Shown piece after piece: positions 46,763 through 58,327 of a stretch of DNA of 64,000 nt. The notes beneath the pieces were generated by a model, which was not told the DNA's origin, did not search any database, and saw nothing but the letters and a program-made list of their open reading frames with translations. Origin of the DNA: Aquarana catesbeiana (lineage: Eukaryota; Chordata; Amphibia; Anura; Ranidae); the NCBI RefSeq assembly GCF_042186555.1, contig NC_133327.1, positions 108,031,167 to 108,095,166 on the forward strand. The letters run 5' to 3'. The first letter of the stretch is position 1, and each line of letters starts with the position of its first letter. The translations under genes were made by a program, and so were the position numbers.

Positions 46763-47515
46763 CATTATAGAAAAAGAAATGTAGTAATTGCGCAAGGTGA
46801 AAAGTAGTGGCGAATAATCAAAAAGCAGCTGGCAGTCACACAACAGAACACTTTGTGTAAAAACATGAAAAACAGAAAGATTGTCAAGTTAATAACTTGT
46901 GAACAATATAATAATTGAATAATGGTGATCAGTCCACAAAGTGTCCAAAAAAAGAAGAAATCCTTGAAATCGTATCTCGTGGCATAGTAGATGACAGAAA
47001 CACCCAAAGTGCACCTTCCATCATAATAATAAAAGACGTGCCCTTACCGAATACCGAATAATGGACTCCAGATTATAGGACCCTAGTAAGACATAAATTC
47101 ACACATCCTAGAGGATCCATCCACTGGATATAAATGAAAATTGCGCTGAAGCCAAGCTTTCTTGTTTCTCCCTTTCCTTTCACTCTCATGGATGTAATAT
47201 AAATGAAGAGAAAGAAAGCCACATAGTGTAAAACTGTGGTGGTTTATTGAAATTATCCACAAGTCCAACAAAACATGGATTAAAAAGTCCTGGGTTGAAA
47301 GAATCTGCAGATCACAAATAAACTAGTGTGGTGTATTGAGCATAGACTCCACCCTACTAGTTTTTTCATACATGACGTCATCGGGGGTGACACCATGTAT
47401 GACAAAACTAGTAGGGTGGAGTCAATGCTCAATATTGCTTTGCATTTTACAGAAAATTACAGAGATGCAGATGGAAAATGAAAGGTAATTTTCAATAGCA
47501 TTCAATTACAATATG
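46763..47515. mobile_element. Possible foldback element with degenerate hammerhead pair
   Basis: The centre (47310-47440) is a palindrome: GACTCCACCCTACTAGTTTT and AAAACTAGTAGGGTGGAGTC. TTTATT at 47243-47248 places an AATAAA outward of the minus-strand arm. Outer boundaries are uncertain and no target duplication was found. No protein-coding frame. Confidence 0.4.
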
Positions 47516-47542
47516 ACTTGTGTTGCAATTGTATACACTATA

Positions 47543-48065
47543 GCGTTGCACCAATAAAGATTCCAATACCTGTATTGGTGCAGATACGAAGCATTTGCAC
47601 AAATACTTGTACTCGTGCAAATGCACCAATACTAAAACCAATACCTTCAGACTCAGTTCACATACAGTATGTGCAGGCCGGTTTGCAGTGTGATTTCAAA
47701 GCCCGGTCCAGTGCGATTTCATTCAGCGGTTCAGGTGCGATTCCAATGTGAATTGTAGTGTATGAGAGTAGAAAATTGCACCTGAACCTGACTGAAATTG
47801 CACTGCGGCTGGCCTGCACATATGTGAACAGACTGTAAAAACTCACTGAAAAGCACATGAAAACTGGTGTGAAACTGATGTCTCTGCAAGTGAAATATGT
47901 GCGGTTTTCACATCAGTTTTCACACATTTATGGTGTGAATGACCCCTAAAAAAAAATCATATGACACTAAAAATAGGTATCAGTAATTGGTATCGGCGAG
48001 TTCTTGCAAAAACGTATTGGTACTTGTACACGGTCTTAAAAAACTGGTATTGGTGCATCAATAAT
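47543..48065. mobile_element. hAT-like MITE (GCACCAATAC ends), probably composite
   Basis: GTTGCACCAATA on the left and TATTGGTGCATCA on the right are inverted ends typical of Charlie-like hAT MITEs. An inner inverted block (47640-47830) with GTGCAGGCC / GGCCTGCAC appears to be a second element. No clear 8-bp duplication. Confidence 0.45.
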
Positions 48066-49224
48066 ATACATTTTTTTTAATTTGCTATTTTTTCCCATGA
48101 GCATTGAGTTATTGTTTAAAAATTGTTCAGACCTGTTACCTAAATGGAATCTCAGACATATTAACCACTTGCCAACCTCCCACCGTGGTTATACGTTGTT
48201 ATACTTTGTTATGGCAGTAGCTAGCTGCCATAACCCCAGTATCCACTTCTTCAGCGGCCGCTCGGCTTTCAGATAAAAGTGGTGTCAGCGGCGGATTCGC
48301 CACAAGATCACTTTTATCAGTGGCGGGAGAGGGGGCCCCTCCAGTGCCCTCCACCGCTTACCAGAGCCACCAGCAGCAGCAGAGGTGATCGGATCCTTCT
48401 CCCTGTGTGGTATAGAGCTGAGTCACGGTAAGATGGCCCCCACACCCATAGCTCTTAAAGGGACATTTTTTTTAATTTTTCAAATGACATTTATTTATTT
48501 TTTTATTGCATTTTAGTGTAAATATGAGATCTGTGGTCTTTTTGACCCCAGATTTTATATTTAAGAGGTCCTGTCATGCTTTTTTTCTATTACAAGTGAT
48601 GGTTACACTTTTTAAAAAAAGAACAGTGTAAAAATAAAGAATAAAAAGTAAAATAAATAAGAAAAAATAAATATTTTTTTTTTTAACGAGAACCGTCCCG
48701 CTGAGCTCACGTGCAGAAGTGAACGCATACGTAAGTTGCGCCCGCATATGAAAACGGTGTTCAAACGACACATGTGAGGTATCACCACGATCAGAGTGAG
48801 AGCAATAATTCTAGCCCTAGATCTCCTCTGTAACTGAAAACATGCAACCTGTAGAATTTTTTATACATCGCCTATAGGGATTTTTAAGGGTAAAAGTTTG
48901 TCACCATTCAACGAGCGGGCGCAATTTTGAAGCGTGACATGCTGGGTATCAATTTACTCCGCATAATATTATCTTTCACAATATAGAAAAAAATTTTCAA
49001 AAGCGCATGAGAGGCAGCTTCCAAGATGGCCGCGAGTCACTGAAGCTCCGCTCCACCACGGCCCTGCATTAGTCACCGGAGCTAAAGGAGCGACCACACG
49101 ATCATCACACCGGGCTACATACGCGGGGGAGTACCCCCAGAACCCGTAGGGAACAACGGCACAAGCCAGGAGAAACTCAACCAGCCAGGTGACCGCGGTG
49201 CCCGGCCCGGTCAGCTACGCAAAG

Positions 49225-50313
49225 ATGGCGGCGGCTACACGAGGCACATGCAGCACAGGGGAAGATGAGGATTCAATTGCAGATCAGGACGTTCGGTCTC
49301 CACTCTCCCCAGGTACCGATTTCCCTCCTCTGCCTTTGGGAGCTTCCCCTGCCTCCACAGAGTCCCTGCTGGGCAGGTTACAGAGCAGTCTTCCCTCCGC
49401 CCCTATGTTAGACCCTCACACAGGCCTTTTACTCTCAGTAACGGAGGCGTCTAATACCTCCCCTGTCCCCACTGACTTTCCTTCCATGATGGAAGCTTTC
49501 TCCCAACTGCTCTCTAAGAGTCTGGCCATGAATGCTGCTCAAATAACCTCCTTCATTCATGCAGATCTGCAGTAATTGGGGCAGCGAATAGATTTTATTG
49601 AAAAGAGAGCAGACCAAGCAGTTGCCCTTATAATCCAAAATTCAGACAGATTACAAGACATGCAAGACCAACTTGAAACTGCTCTTGCCAAAATCAATGA
49701 CCTCGAAAATCGTTCAAGACGTTACAATTTTCGAATTCGTGGCCTTCCTGAAACTGAAAAAGATGTCCATTCTGCAGTAAAAACCTTGATGAAGGACCTC
49801 ATTCCAGATATAGCAGAACATCGCATGGAACCGGACAGAGCACACAGAGCTCTGCAACCCCCCCGCTCTGATGGTCTTCCAAGAGACATCATTGTGAAGC
49901 CCCACTATTTTGCTGTGAAGGAAGAAATAATGAGGAGAGCAAGAGGAACAGACAACCTAAATTTATTAGGCCACAAAATACAAATCTTCGCCGACTTATC
50001 GCCATATACAGTGCAGAAGAGACGTTCTCTGAAACCTTTGCTACAACTTTTGGCAGAGAGAGCTATAACATATCGATGGTCATTCCCCCCGAGACTGTAC
50101 TTCTCATATAGAAATAAAAGTTTTGTCTTTTCATCGTTGGCAGAAGGGGAACGTTTGCTTCTTCAATTGGGTATAATACCGCAAGATCCGATTCATCCCC
50201 AGGCAGGAAGGAGCACTCCATCATCAACAAAGTGTCCACCTCCGGCAAGTCCTTTACAACCTATTTGGTTCAAGCAGAGCTCCAAACGCTCTAAAGAAAT
50301 CATCCCGCCCTGA
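49225..50313 (+). pseudogene. L1 ORF1 protein (one in-frame stop)
   Basis: The ATG at 49225 (context GCAAAGATGGCGG) is the first in frame. The frame runs 362 codons with one TAA at 49573-49575. Residues 1-115 are a Ser/Pro/Thr-rich N-terminal region. After the stop comes a coiled coil (GQRIDFIEKRADQAVALI, DRLQDMQDQLETALAKIN), then the RRM-like domain of the Transposase_22 family (RSRRYNFRIRGLPETEKD), then the C-terminal domain (KPHYFAVKEEIMRRAR). ORF1p is a trimeric RNA-binding chaperone needed for retrotransposition. The stop falls between the head and the coiled coil. Confidence 0.88.
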
Positions 50314-51470
50314 GATCTGAGGGAACACATGGATCCTTTTTTGGTTCCAGTTTTTCTCTTTTCCCTTTGTCCAGTCTGCCATTGCGGACGTTCTTTTCAG
50401 GCTCCACAGTTCATTACTGAGATGAAGCCACCAAGATCATTTTGTCATTCACTAGACGGGTCTCCAGAACACCCGCGGGCTTACTGTTTGACTCAAAATG
50501 GAGGAAGCTCATCTCACTCCATTGGGCGTTAGGGGTGGGGGATGAGGGATCAAAGGGACCACTTCCTAATGGTATTGTGCCATATACAACCGTGACACCC
50601 TATCTCAATATATATCCCCTGGACACACTTCTCCCCTCGTTGGAGCTATCATAGGTGTACAAGATGCCTGATGAACTGCCAATGATTTTTTCTGTAGGTA
50701 CAAACAGTTCACAATATTTTAGTCAGTAAAGTCATGGAGGCGAAATGTAATTGCCAATGTTTTAAGGTTGATGCCTCCCATTAGGCCGTGAGGTCTCGAT
50801 CATATTTGGTTATAGGCTGTGTCGGAGTCCCCGATGGGAGCATGGTCTCTCCCCCCTGGGCCCCTCCGTTGGTGGTTGGGGCCCAGGGGGGAAGGATCGC
50901 TTCCTCAAAAGTTCTGGTTACCTAGTTAAGATAAGGTTTAACTTTCAAGAGGGTCGTTCTGATTCTTTTTTGATCTTTAATGATTTTGTTCGCTAGTTAA
51001 TGTACAATAGTCATGTAACAATGGTGACGGGGCCGTGGTGGTTTCAATGCGCCCCTAGTAGGTCCCAGGAGTGAAATTTTTGCCCCTGGCACCCTGGCTG
51101 GCTGCCCTACTAGTGGGGAGTTGGTCCTCTCAGGTTAAGAGGTTTAGAATGGCTAGTCCATCCTACCTCAGGAATGGGGGGGGTCTGGGGACCCCCGAGT
51201 CTACATTATGGAACCATATCATAATGCAGTTAAAAAAAGTGAAATGTTTCTGTGCATAATAACGAATATACTTTCTTTTCTTTTTCACCACTCTCTCTTC
51301 CTTCTTATACTCTAAGCTAATGAGTGCTCCCAGGCTCCGGTTCCGCCTACGGTCTCTCCTCCCAGGTCTCGCCTTGGTAAGTGCCATAGTATCTCTTCCA
51401 TTTGAGGCAGAATCCCCTTCTCAACCAGGTAAGATGCTCCCTCCAATCATAGTGCTACACAGTACACATC
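50314..51470 (+). other. L1 inter-ORF spacer
   Basis: About 1.16 kb without a credible frame, much longer than the short spacers of mammalian L1. GC-rich TGGGGCCCAGGGGGG near 50878. I recognise no other element inside it. Confidence 0.5.
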
Positions 51471-52642
51471 ATGACTGAATGGCCTACTACAACCCCCTCC
51501 CTTCAAATTATTTCACATAATACCCAGGGCTTGAACTCCCCCATCAAACGTAGGAAGATTTTTTAACTTTATAAGTCCATGCATGCCGACATTCTCTTTT
51601 TACAAGAAACCTATTTCCCCATATCTTACCAAACTAAATTCTTGCATCATCATTATCCCCAATTCTTTTTGTCCTCCGCATCTACAAAATCAAGGGGCGT
51701 AGCAATTTGCTTCACAAAACATATTAATATCTCACAGCCAGAAGTTGTTACAGATCCACTGGGACATTTTATTTTGGTCTCAGGAAACATTGATGGGGAA
51801 TTATATACATTTTTCCCATACTATGCCCCTAACAAGGGGCAGAAAGTATTTTTCGAATCTCTGATGATCAAGTTACGACCTCATTTAAAAGGCACAATCT
51901 TCTTTGGCGGAGATACTAATATGGCTTTTGATTTCTCCTTCTCTTTGGGATCAACTGGCTCTGGTAAACCAAAACCCAAACGTCCCTCTAGGCAAAGTGT
52001 CCAAATAGCAAAAATATTGCATGATGAAGGTCTAATAGACATTTGGAGGGAAACTAACCCTCACGTCAAAGATTACACACATTACTCTGCTCCTCATGGC
52101 TCTTATGCCAGGATTGACCACATATTCACGCGTTCATATACGATCCCCTTGATACTGAGATCCAAGATTGTAGATTCACCCCTTTCGGACCACTCGATGG
52201 TAACTTTGGTTATGAAGAAGCCCTTAGGGTGCAATAACCCCCCACGTTGGAGATTGCAGGAATCCATACTTAGTGATCCAATTCAGTGTACAATTTTAGA
52301 GGAATCAATTAAGGAATATTTTTGATTCAACACAACCTCAGACATTTCACCAGAACTGATATGGGCGGCACACAAACCGGTGATCAGGGGGAAGATAATA
52401 CAAACGGCAGCCAAACTTAAGGCAGAACTCAGAGCAGATACAATTAAACAATTTGAGGATTTTAAAGCCCTAGCTAGGGAGTAGGGATGAGCTTCGTGTT
52501 CGAGTCGAACCCATGTTCGACTCGAACATCGGCTGTTCGATCGTTCGCCGAATTGCGAACGTTATGGGCCGTTCGCGCTAAATTCGTGTGGCGCGTCACG
52601 GCCCATAATTCACTGCGGCATCGCAGTGCATTGCTGGCTGAT

Positions 52643-52743
52643 GATTGGCCAAGCATGCACTATGACCCGCATGCTTGGCCAATCACAGCGCCGTCAGTAG
52701 AGAGAGCTGTAATTGGCCAAAGCCAGGGTGGCTTTGGCCAATT
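52643..52743 (+). promoter_or_regulatory. Two perfect palindromes with paired CCAAT boxes
   Basis: GATTGGCCAAGCATGC (52643-52658) is mirrored by GCATGCTTGGCCAATC (52669-52684). AATTGGCCAAAGCCA (52711-52725) is mirrored by TGGCTTTGGCCAATT (52729-52743). Each arm contains a CCAAT box or its complement, four in all, within 100 bp upstream of the TATA box. Confidence 0.8.
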
Positions 52744-52775
52744 ATGGCTCAGGGGATTTAGTACACACCCCACAC

Positions 52776-52782
52776 TATATAA
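52776..52782 (+). promoter_or_regulatory. TATA box of hAT transposase gene
   Basis: TATATAA in CACACTATATAAGGCC. Transcription would start near 52806, about 2.1 kb upstream of the start codon, with the tandem repeats in the leader or its introns. Confidence 0.65.
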
Positions 52783-53019
52783 GGCCGCCTGCACGGCGGC
52801 CCTGTGTAGTGTGTGTTCCGGTGTGCTGAGAGATAGAGAGAGAGAGAGACAGTGTCATTTGATTTGAGTTAGATAGATTAGGCAGAACAGTCAGTCAGTT
52901 AGCTGCACTTACAGTGTATTGTGTATATATATGCATCCCAGGTGTTGCATATATATATATACACTGTATTCAGTTTAGCTAGATCCGTTCCTGTTATCTT
53001 CTATCTAGACTATTTACAT

Positions 53020-54302
53020 TTAATGCAGTGCGTCCTGCTCACAGTGTTCAGCTAGATCCGTTCCTGCTATTTACATTTAGTGCAGTGCGTCCTCCTCACA
53101 GTGTTCAGCTAGATCCGTTCCTGTTATCTTCTAGACTATTTACATTTAGTGCAGTGCGTCCTGCTCACAGTGTTCAGCTAGATCCGTTCCTGCAATTTAC
53201 ATTTAGTGCAGTGCGTCCTGCTCACAGTGTTCAGCTAGATCCGTTCCTGCTATTTACATTTAGTGCAGTGCGTCCTGCTCACAGTGTTCAGCTAGATCCG
53301 TTCCTGCTATTTACATTTAGTGCAGTGCGTCCTGCTCACAGTGTTCAGCTAGATCCGTTCCTGTTATTTACATTTAGTGCAGTGCGTCCTGCTCACAGTG
53401 TTCAGCTAGATCCGTTCCTGCTATTTACATTTAGTGCAGTGCGTCCTGCTCACAGTGTTCAGCTAGATCCGTTCCTGCTATTTACATTTAGTGCAGTGCG
53501 TCCTGCTCACAGTGTTCAGCTAGATCCGTTCCTGCTATTTACATTTAGTGCAGTGCGTCCTGCTCACAGTGTTCAGCTAGATCCGTTCCTGTTATCTTCT
53601 AGACTATTTACATTTAGTGCAGTGCGTCCTGCTCACAGTGTTCAGCTAGATCCGTTCCTGCAATTTACATTTAGTGCAGTGCGTCCTGCTCACAGTGTTC
53701 AGCTAGATCCGTTCCTGCTATTTACATTTAGTGCAGTGCGTCCTGCTCACAGTGTTCAGCTAGATCCGTTCCTGCTATTTACATTTAGTGCAGTGCGTCC
53801 TGCTCACAGTGTTCAGCTAGATCCGTTCCTGCTATTTACATTTAGTGCAGTGCGTCCTGCTCACAGTGTTCAGCTAGATCCGTTCCTGTTATCTTCTAGA
53901 CTATTTACATTTAGTGCAGTGCGTCCTGCTCACAGTGTTCAGCTAGATCCGTTCCTGCAATTTACATTTAGTGCAGTGCGTCCTGCTCACAGTGTTCAGC
54001 TAGATCCGTTCCTGCTATTTACATTTAGTGCAGTGCGTCCTGCTCACAGTGTTCAGCTAGATCCGTTCCTGCTATTTACATTTAGTGCAGTGCGTCCTGC
54101 TCACAGTGTTCAGCTAGATCCGTTCCTGTTATTTACATTTAGTGCAGTGCGTCCTGCTCACAGTGTTCAGCTAGATCCGTTCCTGCTATTTACATTTAGT
54201 GCAGTGCGTCCTGCTCACAGTGTTCAGCTAGATCCGTTCCTGCTATTTACATTTAGTGCAGTGCGTCCTGCTCACAGTGTTCAGCTAGATCCGTTCCTGT
54301 TA
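53020..54302 (+). repeat. 57-bp tandem repeat array with 69-bp variants
   Basis: About 22 units of GTCCTGCTCACAGTGTTCAG, CTAGATCCGTTCCTG and ATTTACATTTAGTGCAGTGC. Most units are 57 bp. Some carry a 12-bp TTATCTTCTAGA insertion (69 bp), in an ordered higher-order pattern (insertion unit followed by a CAATTT unit). Both lengths are multiples of three, which explains the 428-codon open frame; I do not regard it as a gene. Confidence 0.95.
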
Positions 54303-54303
54303 T

Positions 54304-54890
54304 CTTCCTACTGACAGGCAGGCTTGTCTGGTTACAGTATATAAAGCTACCTGAAGAAAATTACAGGTGTTCTATTTGATCCTATTAGTACCACGGTCAG
54401 GCAGCTAGACTATTTACATTTAGTACAGTGCGTCCTGCTCACAGTGTTCAGCTAGATCCGTTCCTGTTATCTTCCTACTGACAGGCAGGCTTGTCTGGTT
54501 ACAGTATATAAAGCTACCTGAAGAAAATTACAGGTGTTCTATTTGATCCTATTAGTACCACGGTCAGGCAGCTAGACTATTTACATTTAGTACAGTGCGT
54601 CCTGCTCACAGTGTACAGCTAGATCCGTTCCTGTTATCTTCCTACTGACAGGCAGGCTTGTCTGGTTACAGTATATAAAGCTACCTGAAGAAAATTACAG
54701 GTGTTCTATTTGATCCTATTAGTACCACGGTCAGGCAGCTAGACTATTTACATTTAGTACAGTGCGTCCTGCTCACAGTGTTCAGCTAGATCCGTTCCTG
54801 TTATCTTCCTACTGACAGGCAGGCTTGTCTGGTTACAGTATATAAAGCTACTTGAAGAAAATTACAGGTGTTCTATCCCAGCTTAGTGCA
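54304..54890 (+). repeat. 167-bp tandem repeat array
   Basis: Unit starts at 54304, 54471, 54638 and 54805, exactly 167 bp apart, the last incomplete. Each contains CTTCCTACTGACAGGCAGGC, TACAGTATATAAAGCTACC and one diverged copy of the 57-bp unit. Confidence 0.95.
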
Positions 54891-54906
54891 GCTACAGGCC
54901 ATTAGT

Positions 54907-57900
54907 ATGTCTGGAAGGCCAAGAAGGAGAGGCAGACAGTCACAAGCCAATAAGAGAGGGCAAGCAGGCTCTGTGTCTAGTGCTGGTCGTGGAGACGGTG
55001 CATCCTCATCAGCACGTGGCCATGGGACACGCTTGGCCTTTTTTTCGGCAGCTGGCCGTGTTGAGCCGCAACATGCGGAAGACTTGGTCGAGTGGATGAC
55101 CAAGCCGTCCTCATCCTCCTCATCCTCTCTCACCCATGCCCAGGGTGCTTTGTCTGGCAAAGCAGCGGCCTCTTCCCTCAGCTCAATGTCATCAGTGACT
55201 CCTTCCCTAGCTCCACCATGTCCTCATGAGGATTCCCTCGAACTGTTTGACCACAGTGTTGGGTACATGCTCCAGGAGGATGCCCAGCGTTTGGAAGGCT
55301 CTGATGACGATACTGAGCTCGATGAAGGCAGTAACATGAGCACGGACAGAGGGGGTGCCCAAGAAGGACAGCAATCTGGCAGTCATGCTCCCCCTGCTGC
55401 AGCATACTGCCAGGTTTGCTCCAGTGATGAGGAGGGAGGGGATGATGAGGTCACTGACTCAACGTGGGTGCCTGATAGGAGAGAGGAGGAGGAGGAGGAG
55501 GAGGAGGAGGAGGAGGAGGAGGAGGCGGCGGCACATCACCAACGAGGCAGGATGCCCTCCAGGGGCCAGCCTAAGGGCAGCACATTGACTGCATCACACC
55601 CCAAAGCTCCACATGTGCAGGGCGCTGCAGTCTCTGCGCGTTATTCAAAAAGTTCTTTGGTGTGGGCCTTTTTTGAGACGAGTGCATCAGATCGCACCGC
55701 TGCTATTTGCAACATATGTCTCAAGCGTATCTCGCGTGGCCAAAACATCTCCCGCTTGGGTACCACATGCTTGACCAGACATATGTTGACCTGCCATGCA
55801 GTTCGTTGGCAAGCGTATCTAAAAGACCCACACCAAAGAACAAAGAGGATCTCTCCTTGCTCCTCATCAGCTGAGATTTCCAACCCCACTAGACCTTCAG
55901 TCCTCTCTGAGACCTGCAGTGAGAGGAATGAAGGTGTAGAATTAGGTGTGTCACAGCCAAGTACTTGTGGGCAATCTGCTTTTGGTACACCGACGTCAGA
56001 TTGTACCAGGCAAATTTCCCTGCCCCAGCTGCTGCACCGCCGAAAGAAGTTTGCTCCCAGCCATCCACATGCCCAGCGGTTGAATGCTAGCTTGGCAAAA
56101 TTGCTAGCACTTCAACTGCTGCCTTTTCAGTTGGTAGACTCTGCCCCCTTCCGTGAGTTTGTGGAATGTGCGGTTCCTCAGTGGCAGGTACCCAAACGCC
56201 ACTTTTTCTCACGGAAGGCGATTCCGGCTCTCTACCGGCATGTGGAAGGCAATGTCCATGCCTCGCTGGACAGGGCGGTCAGCGGTAAGGTGCATATTAC
56301 CGCTGACTCATGGTCCAGCAGGCATGGACAGGGACGTTACCTAAGTTTCACGGCGCATTGGGTGACTCTGCTGGCAGCTGGGAAGGATGCAGGACAAGGT
56401 GCAGTAGTGTTGGAGGTTGTTCCGCCACCACGCCTCCAAAATGCTGATTGTGACACACCTCTCTCCTCCACCCCCTCCTCTTCTTCTTCCTCTATGGCCT
56501 CTTCCTCGGAACCAGCGGTGCTCCGTAGGCGTTCAAGGGGCTACGCAAGTACGCAGGCCAAAAGATGCCATGCGGTGCTTGAGCTGGTGTGCTTGGGGGA
56601 CAGGAGCCACACTGGGGCAGAGGTTTTGTCAGCTCTGCAGGGGCAGGTTCAGAGGTGGTTGACGCCACGCCAACTTAAGGCAGGAATGGTGGTTTGCGAC
56701 AATGGCACCAACCTCCTCTCTGCCCTCCGACAGGGACAAATGACCCATGTGCCCTGTTTGGCTCACGTCCTTAACTTGGTGGTGCAGCGGTTCTTGGGCA
56801 GGTACCCGGGCTTACAGGATGTCCTGAGGCAGGCCAGGAAAGTCTGTGTGCATTTCCGCCGGTCATATAATGCCAGTGCTCGGCTGACGGACCTCCAAAA
56901 GGAGTTTAACCTGCCCAAGAACCGCCTAATCTGTGACATGCCCACCAGGTGGAACTCAACGTTGGCCATGCTGCAGCGGCTGCACACGCAGCAGAGGGCC
57001 ATCAATGAGTACCTGTGCGACTATGGCACCAGGACAGGGTCAGGGGAGCTTGGTTTTTTTTCCCCACGTCAGTGGGCCATGATCAGGGATGCATGCACTG
57101 TCCTGTCACCATTCGAGGAGGCCACGAGGATGGTGAGCAGTGACAGTGCATGCATCAGTGACACTGTCCCCCTTGTCCACCTGTTGGAGCACACGCTGCG
57201 TGGAATAATGGACAGGGCACTTGAGGCAGAACAGAGGCAGGAAGAGGAGGACTTCCTTAGCTCTCAAGGCCCCCTTTATCCAGACAGTGTTCCTGCGTGC
57301 CCGCCGATCACACAGGAAGAGGACGAGGAGGAAGAGGAGGAGGAGGAAGATTGTGTCAGTATGGAGGTGGAGCCTGGCACTCAGCATCAGCAGCAGTCTT
57401 TAAGGGATCAGTCCCAAGAAACACATGGACTTGTACGTGGCTGGGAGGAGGTGGCTGCGGACCATGTCGTTCTTAGTGACCCAGAGGACTCCGGACCGAA
57501 TGCCTCAGCAAACCTACGCTGCATGGCCTCCCTGATCCTGCAAAGCCTGCGTAAGGATCCTCGTATTCGTGGTATCAAGGAGAAGGACCAATACTGGCTG
57601 GCAACCCTCCTTGATCCACGTTACAAGGGTAAGGTTGCGGACCTTATCTTGCCATCGCAGAGGGAGCAGAGGATGAAACATCTTCGGGAGGCCTTGCAGA
57701 AAGGTCTGTGCAACGCGTTCCCAGAGACTGGGAGGTTACAAACTCCTGTTTCTGGACAACGTGTTGCTGAGGCTTCGGTCAGTCAAAGAAGGAGCGGTGG
57801 AGAAGGTGGCCGTCTGACCGATGCGTTCAGACAATTTTTTGGTCCGCAGCCCCAAGGTATGATCGGTTCCAGCAACCATCGCCAGCGTCTGTTTTATATG

Positions 57901-58254
57901 GTGCAGGAATACCTAGGGGCAAGATCAGACTTGGACACCTTTCCCACCGAAAATCCTCTGGGTTACTGGGTCTTGAGGATGGATCACTGGCCAGAGCTTG
58001 CACAGTATGCAATTGAGCTACTGGCCTGTCCTGCATCCAGCGTTCTTTCGGAACGCACATTCAGTGCTGCTGGAGGCGTGGTAACCGATCACAGGGTGCG
58101 TCTGTCCACCGACTCGGTCGATCGGCTGACCTTCATAAAAATGAATGAGTCTTGGATCACCACCAGCTACCAAGCACCTGATGCTGATGTAACCGAATAT
58201 TTTTTTTTGAAATCTCAGATCCCTTCAAAGACTGCCTATGCTGATGCTGAGTGA
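54907..58254 (+). CDS. hAT transposase with BED zinc finger, intact
   Basis: 1,115 codons from the first ATG in frame (54907); the frame extends upstream without an ATG. Residues 1-25 are basic (SGRPRRRGRQSQ), probably nuclear targeting. An acidic glutamate run lies near 193-206 and a BED zinc finger near 245-300 (ICNIC, then LTRHMLTCH). The RNase H-like core has its first Asp in ITADSWSS (about 467), the second in VVCDNGTN (about 598) and the TRWNST motif near 680. A long acidic insertion follows. The hAT C-terminal dimerisation domain (about 985-1080) has CPASSVLSERTFSAAGG, where the third acid probably lies. No stop or frameshift. It is long for hAT proteins (usually 600-900) because of the low-complexity segments. 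It should cut at the TAGGGATGAGC ends and insert with 8-bp duplications. Confidence 0.93.
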   Translation: MSGRPRRRGRQSQANKRGQAGSVSSAGRGDGASSSARGHGTRLAFFSAAGRVEPQHAEDLVEWMTKPSSSSSSSLTHAQGALSGKAAASSLSSMSSVTPSLAPPCPHEDSLELFDHSVGYMLQEDAQRLEGSDDDTELDEGSNMSTDRGGAQEGQQSGSHAPPAAAYCQVCSSDEEGGDDEVTDSTWVPDRREEEEEEEEEEEEEEAAAHHQRGRMPSRGQPKGSTLTASHPKAPHVQGAAVSARYSKSSLVWAFFETSASDRTAAICNICLKRISRGQNISRLGTTCLTRHMLTCHAVRWQAYLKDPHQRTKRISPCSSSAEISNPTRPSVLSETCSERNEGVELGVSQPSTCGQSAFGTPTSDCTRQISLPQLLHRRKKFAPSHPHAQRLNASLAKLLALQLLPFQLVDSAPFREFVECAVPQWQVPKRHFFSRKAIPALYRHVEGNVHASLDRAVSGKVHITADSWSSRHGQGRYLSFTAHWVTLLAAGKDAGQGAVVLEVVPPPRLQNADCDTPLSSTPSSSSSSMASSSEPAVLRRRSRGYASTQAKRCHAVLELVCLGDRSHTGAEVLSALQGQVQRWLTPRQLKAGMVVCDNGTNLLSALRQGQMTHVPCLAHVLNLVVQRFLGRYPGLQDVLRQARKVCVHFRRSYNASARLTDLQKEFNLPKNRLICDMPTRWNSTLAMLQRLHTQQRAINEYLCDYGTRTGSGELGFFSPRQWAMIRDACTVLSPFEEATRMVSSDSACISDTVPLVHLLEHTLRGIMDRALEAEQRQEEEDFLSSQGPLYPDSVPACPPITQEEDEEEEEEEEDCVSMEVEPGTQHQQQSLRDQSQETHGLVRGWEEVAADHVVLSDPEDSGPNASANLRCMASLILQSLRKDPRIRGIKEKDQYWLATLLDPRYKGKVADLILPSQREQRMKHLREALQKGLCNAFPETGRLQTPVSGQRVAEASVSQRRSGGEGGRLTDAFRQFFGPQPQGMIGSSNHRQRLFYMVQEYLGARSDLDTFPTENPLGYWVLRMDHWPELAQYAIELLACPASSVLSERTFSAAGGVVTDHRVRLSTDSVDRLTFIKMNESWITTSYQAPDADVTEYFFLKSQIPSKTAYADAE

Positions 58255-58327
58255 CTATCCCTGAGTAATTATCCTCTTCCTCCTCAATCATCACGCTGAT
58301 AGCTTGTAAGAACATTTTTGGTTCTGG

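Noticed and set aside
53028..54314. 428-codon open frame with 19-residue repeats
   Set aside because: It is the translation of the 57-bp tandem array (a multiple of three). It has no conserved start and no codon bias, and lies in the hAT leader.
53020..54890. Repeat arrays resembling a CRISPR layout
   Set aside because: No unique spacers, unit-to-unit identity is continuous, and the context is a eukaryotic transposon.
54868..54906. Upstream extension of the hAT transposase frame
   Set aside because: Begins at GTG and has no ATG; the first ATG at 54907 is the sound start.
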